Source of the DNA: Cohnella herbarum
GTDB taxonomy: Bacteria > Bacillota > Bacilli > Paenibacillales > Paenibacillaceae
DNA length: 64,000 nt
Direction: 5' to 3'
Assembly (NCBI RefSeq): GCF_012849095.1
Contig: NZ_CP051680.1
Span: 6,382,001-6,446,000 of the forward strand
Both the position numbers and the translations under genes were made by a program. Shown here in pieces: positions 8,660-16,867 of this stretch; position 1 is the first letter of the stretch; every line of letters begins with the position of its first letter. Under the pieces are notes generated by a model that had not been told where the DNA came from, ran no database searches, and worked only from the letters and a program-made list of their open reading frames with translations.

Positions 8660-10216
8660 ATGGGAACTTACAGAAGAGCAGCCAGTTTGCTCGTAACGGT
8701 GGCGTTGGTGTTAAGCGTGCTCGCGGCTTGTTCAGGTAAAAGCGGGAATAACGCAAGCCCGTCGCCGAGCGGGTCAAAGACGGCGGAAGCAAGCAAGGAC
8801 AACGGGAAAACGTCTACGGAGACGGAAAGCGCCGGCACGCAAGAGTTGACGACGGTTAAGCTGGTCGCGCCGGGTAGCGAACCGACGGAAGGCAAGAAAC
8901 GGTTCGATGCCATTAACGAGAAGCTGAAAGCGGACGGGGTAGGCATTCAGATCGAATACGAGTTTATCGGCTGGGACGCGTGGGAACAGAAGACGAACCT
9001 GATGCTGTCCACGAACGAGGCGTTCGATAACCTGACGATCATGGAGGATTGGATCAAATCCTCCGTATACGTCGGCCGCGGCGCGCTGCTTCCGATCGAC
9101 GAATACTTGGACAAATATCCAAACTTAAAGGGAAGATTTTCCGACGACGTATGGGAAGGACTTAAGATCAACGGCAAAATCTACGGCATCCCCGTATTGA
9201 ACCGGGAATGGGCGAACGATTACGAATTAATCAGTTATCGCTCGGATCTGTTGACCAAGCATAACGTTGCTCCGCCGACGACGATTCAAGAAATGATCGA
9301 TGCCGCCGAGAAAATCAAGAAGGCGGAGAACAACCCGAACATGTTCTTCGTCATGAAGCCGAACTTTATCGCTGGCGCTTTTCATCGCGAATATGATACT
9401 TATCCCTTTAACGTAGTGGACGACCTGATCTATATCGATCAAGGAGGCAACGTTAAATCCTGGATCGAAACGGAAGAGTTCAAGAAGGATAACGAATATT
9501 TCAACCAATTGTACGCCAAAGGCTTGATCCATCCGGACATTCTGACGTTACCGCTTGATCAGGTCACGAAGCCGCTCGCGGACGGGGAATTCGCCTTCAC
9601 GCTTGGCAACGTTTACTTCGATTATCCGGTCATTAAGCAGAAGAAACCGGAATTAGAGCTGGACGCGGTGCGCTTGGCGCCGGATAAGAAGTGGATGCGG
9701 CCCGTGCTCGTCACGAATGCCAACGTCATTCCGAAAACTTCGAAAAATCCGGAAGGGATGATTAAGTTTTACGATTGGCTGTACAGCTCCCAGGAGAATT
9801 TCGACTTGCTCGTATACGGTCCGAAGGACGATTGGTGGAAGGACGCGGGGCCGAATAAAATGGAAAGACTGCGTCCGGTAGGCAACGAAGTGCAGTTCTC
9901 CGAATGGATGGTCGGGTATGCGCCGTTCACGCGGATTCCGACGAACGGTCATCCGAAGCTGCTGGACACGATGACGCTTAATCCGGATGCCTTGAACGCT
10001 CCGAATATCGGATTTACTTTCGACTCGACTGCGGTTTCCGTCGAGTACGCGAATTTGCTCGCTGAGATCAAGACGAGCGTGTACCCGATGAAGATGGGCG
10101 TCGTTAAGTATGCCGACTTCTATGACGGAGCGTTGAAAAAAATGAAAGCCGCAGGGCTGGATAAAGTGGTGGCGGAGTACAAGAAACAATTCGAGGCTTG
10201 GAAAGCGCAGCAGTAG
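8660..10216 (+). CDS. Extracellular solute-binding lipoprotein of the sugar ABC importer
   Basis: This 518-residue lipoprotein has a signal peptide ending in the lipobox LAAC with the lipidated cysteine at residue 24. A Ser/Gly/Lys-rich linker follows, then a large family-1 type sugar-binding fold (LplA/YtcQ-like). AGGAGG stands well placed before the ATG at 8660. It is tethered to the outer face of the membrane and should deliver a sugar oligomer to the two permeases encoded just upstream. The following GH28 gene starts 20 bp after its stop, so the substrate is probably a pectin-derived oligosaccharide. This is an inference. Confidence 0.88.
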   Translation: MGTYRRAASLLVTVALVLSVLAACSGKSGNNASPSPSGSKTAEASKDNGKTSTETESAGTQELTTVKLVAPGSEPTEGKKRFDAINEKLKADGVGIQIEYEFIGWDAWEQKTNLMLSTNEAFDNLTIMEDWIKSSVYVGRGALLPIDEYLDKYPNLKGRFSDDVWEGLKINGKIYGIPVLNREWANDYELISYRSDLLTKHNVAPPTTIQEMIDAAEKIKKAENNPNMFFVMKPNFIAGAFHREYDTYPFNVVDDLIYIDQGGNVKSWIETEEFKKDNEYFNQLYAKGLIHPDILTLPLDQVTKPLADGEFAFTLGNVYFDYPVIKQKKPELELDAVRLAPDKKWMRPVLVTNANVIPKTSKNPEGMIKFYDWLYSSQENFDLLVYGPKDDWWKDAGPNKMERLRPVGNEVQFSEWMVGYAPFTRIPTNGHPKLLDTMTLNPDALNAPNIGFTFDSTAVSVEYANLLAEIKTSVYPMKMGVVKYADFYDGALKKMKAAGLDKVVAEYKKQFEAWKAQQ

Positions 10217-10235
10217 CATGGCGGAGGGATGACGC

Positions 10236-11882
10236 ATGATGTCGCGGTTGGGCGGAGAGTCGTTATTTAACGTTCGGAGTTACGGAGCCGTCGGGGACGG
10301 CGTCGCGAAGGATACGAAAGCGATCAATCGCGCGATCGCCGATTGTCACGATCGGGGAGGCGGAATCGTTCGGGTCCCAGCGGGTACTTATCTGACGGGG
10401 ACGGTAAATTTGTTAAGCGATATCACGCTTCACTTGGAAGCCGGAGCGGTGCTGCTCGGCAGCCCGGATGTCGGCGACTATAGGAAGCTGCCGTATACGA
10501 GCGAGTTCCGTAATCAGGCTTTGATTGTCGCGATCGGCGCGGTGAACGTATCGATCGAGGGACGGGGAGCCATCGACGGCAATAGCGATGCATTCATGGA
10601 GCATGGGCAAGCCGATCTTGCCCGCGATTATTCGGTCGAATGCACGCGGCAAGGCGAGGCATATAACCTCGTTAACGATCAACCCGATGAAGGACCTCTG
10701 GCATGCAAACCGCGCCCCGGCATATTGATCCTTTTCCTCCGATGCCAAGAGGTGTCGGTGACCGGTATCAAGATTCGGAACTCGCCGAATTGGTGTCTGC
10801 ACGTGGCTAGATCAGAGGGAATACGGCTTACCGGGCTCGAGATCAAGAACAGTCTGCTTGTCCCGAACGCGGACGGCATCGACGTTAGCCGGAGCCGCAA
10901 CGTGCGCATCAGCGATTGCAATATCGAAGGCGGCGACGATGGGCTTGCTTTCAGCCCTTGCGCCGAAGGGTACGGGGAGAGCGATAGCGAGAACGTCGTC
11001 GTAGAGAATTGCACGATCGTGTCCAGATCGGCGGGTATTCGCCTCGGCTGGGACGCGTGTCATTTCCGCAACTTTTTGTTCCACAACATCGTCATTCATG
11101 GCTCTAACCGGGGAATCGGGATTTATCTTCGGGAAGGGGAATCGATCGACAACGTCGTTTTCTCCAACATCGTCATCCACACCCGGCTGCATAAAGGAAA
11201 ATGGTGGGGCAAGGCGGAGCCGATTCATATTTCCGTCGTGCCGCTTCCGGCGCATACCAAGTCGGAGTTCCGCGGAACGATGGGGAGGATTCGCAATGTG
11301 ACCTTTAGCAGCATTACGGCGATCGGCGAGCAAGGAATCGTCGTGGCGGGCAATTCGGATAGCTACATCGAGGATTTGACCTTCGATCAAGTTCGGATCA
11401 CGCTGAAGGAAGGTCCGTTGCAGGAATCGTTCGGCGGCAATTTCGATTTCCGTCCCTCCCGGGATCCGAGGCTGAACGTATTCGCTCACGACATCCCGGC
11501 ATTGTACGCAAGCCATGTTCGGAATCTGACGCTTCGACATGTCGACGTGCGGTGGGAAGGCAAGCTGCCGAAGTACGTGAAGAACGGATTGGAAATCGCG
11601 AACTTCGACGGCGTGGTCATCGACGGGTTTTCGGGGAGCCAACCGCAGTCCGGGAGCGCCGAGGAAGGGGCGGCGATTGCGCTGCGAGACGGAAGGAGGG
11701 CTACCGTTCGCAATAGCTTAGCCAAACCGGGGACGGGTGTTTTTCTTAAGGCGGATCGGGTAGAACGGCCGGGTTTGTTCACGCACAACGATACGACGGA
11801 GGCGGAGACGATGATCCTTCCGGAGGAACACGGGTTCCTTTTATCTGCTAATCTGGCTCGCGAAGGTACTGGTTTGAATTGA
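10236..11882 (+). CDS. GH28 family polygalacturonase-like glycosidase
   Basis: This 548-residue right-handed beta-helix enzyme opens with the pectate-lyase/GH28 motif FNVRSYGAVGDGVAKDTKAI. It carries the GH28 catalytic aspartates in NADGID (D213) and GGDDG (D234, D235). The usual GHG motif is replaced by SAGIRLG, which suggests an exo-acting or non-polygalacturonan subfamily such as rhamnogalacturonan or xylogalacturonan hydrolase. No signal peptide is visible, so it probably acts in the cytoplasm on oligosaccharides imported by the preceding transporter. It is the last gene of the operon and is followed directly by a terminator. Confidence 0.85.
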   Translation: MMSRLGGESLFNVRSYGAVGDGVAKDTKAINRAIADCHDRGGGIVRVPAGTYLTGTVNLLSDITLHLEAGAVLLGSPDVGDYRKLPYTSEFRNQALIVAIGAVNVSIEGRGAIDGNSDAFMEHGQADLARDYSVECTRQGEAYNLVNDQPDEGPLACKPRPGILILFLRCQEVSVTGIKIRNSPNWCLHVARSEGIRLTGLEIKNSLLVPNADGIDVSRSRNVRISDCNIEGGDDGLAFSPCAEGYGESDSENVVVENCTIVSRSAGIRLGWDACHFRNFLFHNIVIHGSNRGIGIYLREGESIDNVVFSNIVIHTRLHKGKWWGKAEPIHISVVPLPAHTKSEFRGTMGRIRNVTFSSITAIGEQGIVVAGNSDSYIEDLTFDQVRITLKEGPLQESFGGNFDFRPSRDPRLNVFAHDIPALYASHVRNLTLRHVDVRWEGKLPKYVKNGLEIANFDGVVIDGFSGSQPQSGSAEEGAAIALRDGRRATVRNSLAKPGTGVFLKADRVERPGLFTHNDTTEAETMILPEEHGFLLSANLAREGTGLN

Positions 11883-11899
11883 ATACTTGCTTGTATGAG

Positions 11900-11926
11900 A
11901 ACCCTGCCTAATAGGCGGGGTTTTTA
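11900..11926 (+). terminator. Intrinsic terminator after the sugar importer/GH28 operon
   Basis: The inverted repeat AACCCTGCCT / AGGCGGGGTT has a very short loop and is followed by TTTTT. Confidence 0.8.
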
Positions 11927-12078
11927 CTTGTCGCTACAAAAGGATCAAGTTCGCTCTCATCCGCCAACGCCTAAGCGTTAAGAAGCAGGCCGGCCGGAAG
12001 GGATTGCAAAGGAGGTTCCAACAAATTAGAATCAATTCATAACGCTAACTTGTTCCGGCTTGAAGGGAGTACTATACC

Positions 12079-12810
12079 GTGGAATCCGCATTAATCGGGA
12101 GTATCATATCCGCCATGGCTACCGTGCTCGGCGCGGCCCCCATTTTCTTCATCAGAAAGCTCTCCGAGAAGTGGAAGGATATTCTCATCGCCTTCGCCGC
12201 GGGGATTATGGTGTCCGCTTCTACTTTCGGACTCATGCCGCAAGCGATGAAGGAATCGGGTATTATCGGTCTGACCGTCGGCATTATGCTGGGGATCGTC
12301 CTATTGGACTTGATCGAGAAAAATATTCCCCATATCGACGTAGAGAACGACAGCCGCGTTAGCTCGTTCGACTCCAAGTCGCTCTTGGTCATTATCGCTC
12401 TGTTCATTCATAACATTCCCGAAGGCTTAAGCACGGGGTTCAGTTATGCCAGCGAAAACGAAGGGTTGGGAGCGATGGTGGCGATCTCGATCGGGGCCCA
12501 GAATATGCCCGAGGGACTTATTCTGGCCGTGTTCCTGATCAATTCCAAGGTCAGCAAGCTCAAATCTTTCGCAATCGTGTTCCTGACGGGCATTATGGAA
12601 GCCGTCTCCGCGGTCGTCGGCTATCTGACGGCTAGCAGTATCGAGAACATGATCGGCTACGGTCTCGCTTTCGCCGCCGGCGCGATGCTGTTCATCGCCT
12701 ACAAAGAGTTGATTCCCGAAAGTCACGGACACGGCTATGAGCGGCCTTCGACCTATTCGTTCATCATTGGGCTGTTGATCATGGTGTATATCAGTCATTG
12801 GTTTGGATAA
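12079..12810 (+). CDS. ZIP family divalent metal transporter
   Basis: This 243-residue integral membrane protein has about eight hydrophobic segments and the two ZIP signature helices HNIPEGLSTGFSY and AQNMPEGLILAVFLI. Their His, Asn, Pro and Glu residues form the metal path. The closing motif YKELIPESHGH is also typical of ZupT/GufA-like members. It probably imports zinc, iron or manganese. The GTG start at 12079 is supported by AAGGGAG nine bases upstream. No clear Zur, Fur or MntR box is visible in the 196-bp upstream gap. Confidence 0.88.
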   Translation: MESALIGSIISAMATVLGAAPIFFIRKLSEKWKDILIAFAAGIMVSASTFGLMPQAMKESGIIGLTVGIMLGIVLLDLIEKNIPHIDVENDSRVSSFDSKSLLVIIALFIHNIPEGLSTGFSYASENEGLGAMVAISIGAQNMPEGLILAVFLINSKVSKLKSFAIVFLTGIMEAVSAVVGYLTASSIENMIGYGLAFAAGAMLFIAYKELIPESHGHGYERPSTYSFIIGLLIMVYISHWFG

Positions 12811-12865
12811 TCGGACTAATGGAATGTATCTGGATCGTATTGGAATGTTGGGGAGGGTGTAGCGG

Positions 12866-13510
12866 ATGAACCTATATCGCATCCTATCCCAATCGCTAGG
12901 GATAGACCGGATGAAGACGTTTCTTAAAGATAACTTCGTTAGCACGGGTCACCCGGGAACAGGGGATTTGGAGAACGTAGGCAAGGACGAAATAAGGGAT
13001 AGATTAGCCGCGGCTACCGACTATGTGGGGCAAGAGCTCGCAAACCGAGCGGAAGAGATGGCTGCTTTCGTACATACGATGCAGGACGGTGATTATATCT
13101 TGGTCGCCGATCAGGATTCCGTCTATCTCGGAGACGTCGGCGACTATTATTACGTAGAGGCCTCCGATTCGGAGGAGGACGGTCTGTGTCATCGGAGAGG
13201 CGTAACTTGGCTTAACCGCATTCCGAGGTCCCAATTGAATGCATACGTTCAGGAGTGGCTTGACTCGGAGGGCGGCGCTGTTAAAGCGTTCGAATATTCG
13301 TTCCGCTTGGCGGGGTTGGACAATTGGGTTTCTCCTCGGGATCAGCCACAAAATGTGCAGTTCGGGGAGATGCCCGCAACTCCCTCGGCGGTTTACGTCG
13401 ATCAAGAGACGATCGATGAGGCTCTCGGCGTCTTGAAGCAAGCGTTGCGGTGCGAGGACGCGGACAGAAGAGAACGCGCCGCCGCTGCCATTCTGCGATA
13501 CGCCAAATAA
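12866..13510 (+). CDS. Protein of unknown function, possible PUA/EVE-like N-terminal fold
   Basis: This 214-residue soluble protein is not one I can name. The central part (about residues 60-130) shows DGDYILVADQDSVYLGDVGDYYYV followed after a short acidic stretch by HRRGVTWLNRIPRSQL. The pattern of strands ending in H-R-x-V-x-W resembles the small PUA/SH3-like domains found next to restriction nucleases such as Mrr and McrB. No nuclease domain is present. It has a GGGAGGG ribosome binding site and follows the ZIP gene by 55 bp, so the two may be co-transcribed. The fold comparison is motif-level inference only. Confidence 0.55.
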   Translation: MNLYRILSQSLGIDRMKTFLKDNFVSTGHPGTGDLENVGKDEIRDRLAAATDYVGQELANRAEEMAAFVHTMQDGDYILVADQDSVYLGDVGDYYYVEASDSEEDGLCHRRGVTWLNRIPRSQLNAYVQEWLDSEGGAVKAFEYSFRLAGLDNWVSPRDQPQNVQFGEMPATPSAVYVDQETIDEALGVLKQALRCEDADRRERAAAAILRYAK

Positions 13511-13543
13511 AGTAAGCCGACCCTTGCGGTCGGCTTACTTTAT
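13508..13543 (+). terminator. Strong intrinsic terminator, probably bidirectional
   Basis: A perfect 15-bp stem starts in the stop codon of the preceding gene (TAAAGTAAGCCGACC), with loop CTTGC and a T-rich 3' side (TTTATTT). Confidence 0.85.
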
Positions 13544-13599
13544 TTGGCGATGAATATCCCTTTGAAATCAAACCAACCATCGTACTCGCACAAACCATG

Positions 13600-13654
13600 T
13601 ATCTCACCCTGCATCGTCCATGCACCAACTATATATCTCACCCTGCATCGTCCA
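13600..13654. repeat. 21-bp direct repeat, two copies
   Basis: The 21-bp sequence starting TATCTCACCCTGCATC occurs at 13600-13620 and again at 13634-13654, 34 bp apart, in a non-coding stretch. Confidence 0.7.
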
Positions 13655-13707
13655 CGAACCAACCAATCTCGTCCAGCCCGCCTCGGCCAACCAATCCAAC
13701 GCATTAA

Positions 13708-13891
13708 CGGAAATCCCTGCCGCTATTCCGCGTCATCTCTCTCGATCGGCAAAGCTTAGCGGCAAGGATTTCCGCTATTCTCCCGCCTGCGACCTGAACT
13801 CGCGAAAAGGCACCACAATAAAGGAAATCCCTTCCGCTAACGCTTTCGAAAGCTAACTTCAGCCCCGAATATCGGCAGAAATTTCCGCTAA
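13708..13891. repeat. Cluster of degenerate intergenic repeats (GGAAATCCCTnCCGCTA family)
   Basis: Copies lie at 13708-13725 and 13822-13840 in direct orientation. A copy at 13757-13774 is inverted and matches 17 of 18 positions of the first. A partial copy lies at 13875-13891. The first two can form a large hairpin. The gap 13544-13937 contains no convincing gene; these repeats are its main content. Confidence 0.65.
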
Positions 13892-13937
13892 TTTTACTCG
13901 TAACGATTGCGATGATGATTACAATAACAACGGGTAT

Positions 13938-14297
13938 TCAATCCGTCGTGTATTTATCGTTTTCGCCCAGAATCTCCCTGACGACGTTCCTGACCATCCG
14001 TACCTGTTCCGGCCCATGGTAACGCAAAGTAGATAAAATCTCCTGCAAATCCGTTTCGGATTCCGTGCGTTTCTCTTCCTCGTCTACGTACGTAAACAAT
14101 TGGGACAAGCTGACTTCCAACGCGGAGGCTACTTTGGCGAGGTTAAGAAGAGATATATTTTTCTCCCCGCGCTCGATCTGTCCGATGTAGGAGTAATGAA
14201 AGCCGCCCTTCTCCCCGAGCAATTCCTGGGACATTTCCCGTTCTTTCCTCAGGCTTCGAATGCGTTTGCCGACTAGCTTAAGAATATCGTTATCCAT
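13938..14297 (-). CDS. Xre family helix-turn-helix regulator
   Basis: This 119-residue protein has an N-terminal Cro/C1-type helix-turn-helix (about residues 6-62; RIRSLRKEREMSQELLGEK, YSYIGQIERGEKNISLLNL) and a 50-residue acidic, helical tail. The frame extends to 14336, but AAAGAGGTG with a 6-bp spacing marks the ATG at 14297. It is monocistronic and faces away from the LytTR gene. SinR-like or phage-repressor-like in fold; its target is unknown. Confidence 0.85.
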   Translation of the reverse strand: MDNDILKLVGKRIRSLRKEREMSQELLGEKGGFHYSYIGQIERGEKNISLLNLAKVASALEVSLSQLFTYVDEEEKRTESETDLQEILSTLRYHGPEQVRMVRNVVREILGENDKYTTD

Positions 14298-14505
14298 CGT
14301 CCACACCTCTTTGACTAAAGTGTAGGGAATCGGCATGAGGGAATGAATTGGTCGATGAATGCAATGTTTTATTTAAATAGTATTCATAAGTATTATTAAT
14401 CGTTATAATTAGGATGTATAATTCCTATTCGATTTATTCGAGATATTCAACGATCCTATTTCAGTCCGTCGAATGGAATCATTTTATCCGGAAAGAGGGA
14501 AGGCG

Positions 14506-14862
14506 ATGAAGTTGCCATTGGTGAATTCAAGCGGGGAATACCGGTTGCTGGACGTACGGGAGATCGTCTACTTGCAGACGAACGGGTCCGGGGAAGTCAC
14601 GATCTACTCATACGACGACAAGTATAAAATCATCTCGATGGTCAAGGACTTGTCCTTCATGCTCGAAGATGCGGGATTCGTGCGCACGGATCGGGGGACG
14701 GTCATCAATACGGAAAGCATCGAGTCGTTCGATGGGATTCTGAATATCGTAAAGCTGCGAACAAGCAATGGGGAGGTTGTCGCTCCCGTAACTTATAAAA
14801 TGCAAAAGCAGATCAAGGCCTACTTAAAAGGGGTAAAAGGGGTCAGCGTGGAGAACCGGTAA
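14506..14862 (+). CDS. LytTR domain DNA-binding regulator
   Basis: This 118-residue protein consists almost entirely of one LytTR domain (REIVYLQTNGSGEVTIYS, FVRTDRGTVINTESIESF). It has no receiver domain, so it is a stand-alone regulator like those paired with small membrane proteins in other Bacillota. GAAAGAGGGAAGGCG before 14506 selects this ATG. The AT-rich 14340-14460 region upstream holds two TATAAT-like sequences. A small hydrophobic protein is encoded 61 bp downstream and is a plausible partner or target. Confidence 0.85.
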   Translation: MKLPLVNSSGEYRLLDVREIVYLQTNGSGEVTIYSYDDKYKIISMVKDLSFMLEDAGFVRTDRGTVINTESIESFDGILNIVKLRTSNGEVVAPVTYKMQKQIKAYLKGVKGVSVENR

Positions 14863-14893
14863 TTTCGCAGGTTTAAAGGGGGAAACAACTGTC

Positions 14894-14926
14894 CATTCTA
14901 GTAGTGTAAATAAATTTACTAGAATG
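14894..14926. promoter_or_regulatory. Perfect 10-bp inverted repeat overlapping a start codon
   Basis: CATTCTAGTA at 14894-14903 is the exact reverse complement of TACTAGAATG at 14917-14926. The second arm ends in the ATG of the small hydrophobic gene. It could be an operator or an RNA hairpin hiding the start. Confidence 0.5.
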
Positions 14927-15214
14927 GGTGAGGTTATGCTCCTACTGGGAATAGCCGGAGTATTGATATCGATAGCATGCGCGGCAACGGTTGGAACGGG
15001 ATTCATATCCGCCGCCGGCAAAGCATTGTCCATCGCGGTTGCGGCGATCGGAATTACGCTGGGCACCACGATCGGTACGGTTGTGGCGAGTACGGGGACT
15101 ACGACAATGACGACGGCTTCGGTCGGAATCATGGCCGGCTCTTTAGCGGTCATCGCGGGGAACGTCGCGGTTCGCAAGTTGATCAAGAAAACGAAGGCTC
15201 AACGGCATTTTTAA
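14924..15214 (+). CDS. Small hydrophobic membrane protein of unknown function
   Basis: This 96-residue protein is nearly all Gly, Ala, Val, Ile and Thr, with two or three membrane segments (about 5-26, 30-55, 64-82) and a basic tail RKLIKKTKAQRHF. I do not recognise a family. The start is uncertain. The ATG at 14924 lies at the end of a palindrome without a clear ribosome binding site, and the ATG at 14936 has GGGTGAGG only two bases away. It lies directly behind a LytTR regulator gene, so a signalling or bacteriocin-immunity-like role is possible but unproven. Confidence 0.6.
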   Translation: MGEVMLLLGIAGVLISIACAATVGTGFISAAGKALSIAVAAIGITLGTTIGTVVASTGTTTMTTASVGIMAGSLAVIAGNVAVRKLIKKTKAQRHF

Positions 15215-15271
15215 GCATTTTTCGGCACTCGATCAGAATATATAAAACATACAAAGATGCACGAACTCGAC

Positions 15272-15308
15272 AAGAGCACCTATTCCCAATCGGAGTAAGT
15301 GCTCTTTT
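15272..15308 (+). terminator. Probable intrinsic terminator after the LytTR/small membrane protein pair
   Basis: AAGAGCAC and GTGCTCTT form an 8-bp stem around a 19-base loop, followed by TT. The large loop makes this only moderately sure. Confidence 0.5.
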
Positions 15309-15342
15309 CGAATATACACGCCCGCTTGAACTACCTATCATT

Positions 15343-16722
15343 TTACGCTTGTTCGCTGATTGGTTTTAACCGAGCGGATCTTCCGAACTGATAATAATAG
15401 AACAGAAGTATGCATACATGAGTAATCGCCAGAATAAAGTAAATGTTGCCGAAAACGGACGCTTCCGGAACCGAATTCGCCGGATTCCAATTCGAATGGG
15501 CGCCTTGGTCGACCGTCTTGCTATAGATGCTTGCCGATACGGCGCCGGAAATGAAGTTAAGCATGGCTAGCAACCCCATGCCGACTCCGACTTGTTCCTT
15601 AGGCAAAGATCGGGAAATCGCATTGGACAAGGCGATGTACATGAACGACTGACCCACGTTGCCGAAGATGAGGAAGAGAGCGATAAGACCGGGCGAGATT
15701 CCCGCAAAGGAAGATAAGAGAATAAAACAAAGCAATAACATCGACGAGGCCGAGTAGAAGAGAAACGGATTTCCCTTTTTATCCGCGAGCTTCCCGGCTT
15801 TTCTTCCTAAGATGGCAGTCATAACGGCAGCCGGAACCATCGCGAGTCCTACCCAGCCCGGAGCCAACCGATGGACTTGAGTTAGCAGCTGCGGGCTTAG
15901 AAAGGCGAGCGAGTACCCGATGCCTGTAGAGAGAAACGCGACAGCGAGTCCCAAAGAATACCCTTTGCTTCGGAAAAGTCCGGATTTAATAAAAGGTTCC
16001 TTCGCCGTACGGATTCTTGTCACGAACAAGACGAACAAGAGGAGGCAACCGACAGCGGGAAGCCACGCCTCATTGGTGATCGCCAGCAGCAATAAAGCTA
16101 CCGTGCCGGCAAGCAATCCCCCTCCGACCCAATCAATCGAGCCTGTTTTGCCGCGCTCTTCGTTCAAATATTTGCGGTAATAGGGGAGCGCGATCAACGT
16201 GAACAGAGGCATGCAGAACAGCCAACGCCAATGGACGACGCTTACGATCAAAGCCGCGATGGCAGGCCCTATCGCGCTGCCGATGGCAAGACCGGTCATC
16301 GATATCCCTAAGGCGCGACCCCTGGTTTCGGGCGGGAAATAACGAACGGGAATGATCCCGGCCGTTGCCGGAATGACCGCCGCTCCGACGGCTTGCAAGA
16401 TTCTGCCGAGAAGAACCATCCAGTAATCTTGGGCGATCAGCCCGACCGCCGATCCGAAGGCAAAGAAGACGAGACCGAACGTGAGTAGATCTTTAAGCTT
16501 GTAGCTGTCGGCCAACTTCCCGTAAATGACGGTTCCGATCGCATAGATCAAAAGAAAAGCGGAGGAGACCCAACTTACCTGCGCGAACGATAGACCGAAT
16601 TCCTCGCGGATCTCGGGTAAGACGATATTGAACATCGTTGCGCTCATTACCGATATGACCAAAGTAAACGCAAGAATACGAATCAACTTTTCACCTGTTT
16701 GTTGCTGTGCGGCAGGTTCCAT
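15343..16722 (-). CDS. MFS transporter, 14-TMS drug/proton antiporter type (Tet(L)-like)
   Basis: This 459-residue protein has about 14 membrane spans, a length close to that of Tet(L). It has the MFS loop motif YGKLADSYKLKDLL and the antiporter motif C region AIGSAIGPAIAALI. It probably exports a toxic compound or antibiotic in exchange for protons or cations. The open frame begins at a TTG at 16764, but GAGGAGG eight bases before the ATG at 16722 marks the likely start. It is divergent from a LysR regulator gene, which probably controls it. The substrate cannot be inferred. Confidence 0.87.
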   Translation of the reverse strand: MEPAAQQQTGEKLIRILAFTLVISVMSATMFNIVLPEIREEFGLSFAQVSWVSSAFLLIYAIGTVIYGKLADSYKLKDLLTFGLVFFAFGSAVGLIAQDYWMVLLGRILQAVGAAVIPATAGIIPVRYFPPETRGRALGISMTGLAIGSAIGPAIAALIVSVVHWRWLFCMPLFTLIALPYYRKYLNEERGKTGSIDWVGGGLLAGTVALLLLAITNEAWLPAVGCLLLFVLFVTRIRTAKEPFIKSGLFRSKGYSLGLAVAFLSTGIGYSLAFLSPQLLTQVHRLAPGWVGLAMVPAAVMTAILGRKAGKLADKKGNPFLFYSASSMLLLCFILLSSFAGISPGLIALFLIFGNVGQSFMYIALSNAISRSLPKEQVGVGMGLLAMLNFISGAVSASIYSKTVDQGAHSNWNPANSVPEASVFGNIYFILAITHVCILLFYYYQFGRSARLKPISEQA

Positions 16723-16867
16723 GCCACGCGCCTCCTCTGCAAGCCTTTCCTCCACGAAAGGCAATTGTTACTTTACATGGATTATTTTATAATGAGTCTT
16801 AAATAAACAAAAATATATCTTAAGCCATATAATATATAACCTTTGGTATATAAGGAGCGTGAATGGA

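Noticed and set aside
12009..12060. A perfect AAAGGAGG at 12009-12016 suggesting a small gene before the ZIP transporter
   Set aside because: No ATG, GTG or TTG follows at a usable distance, and the next frames close quickly. It is probably a chance match or a relic.
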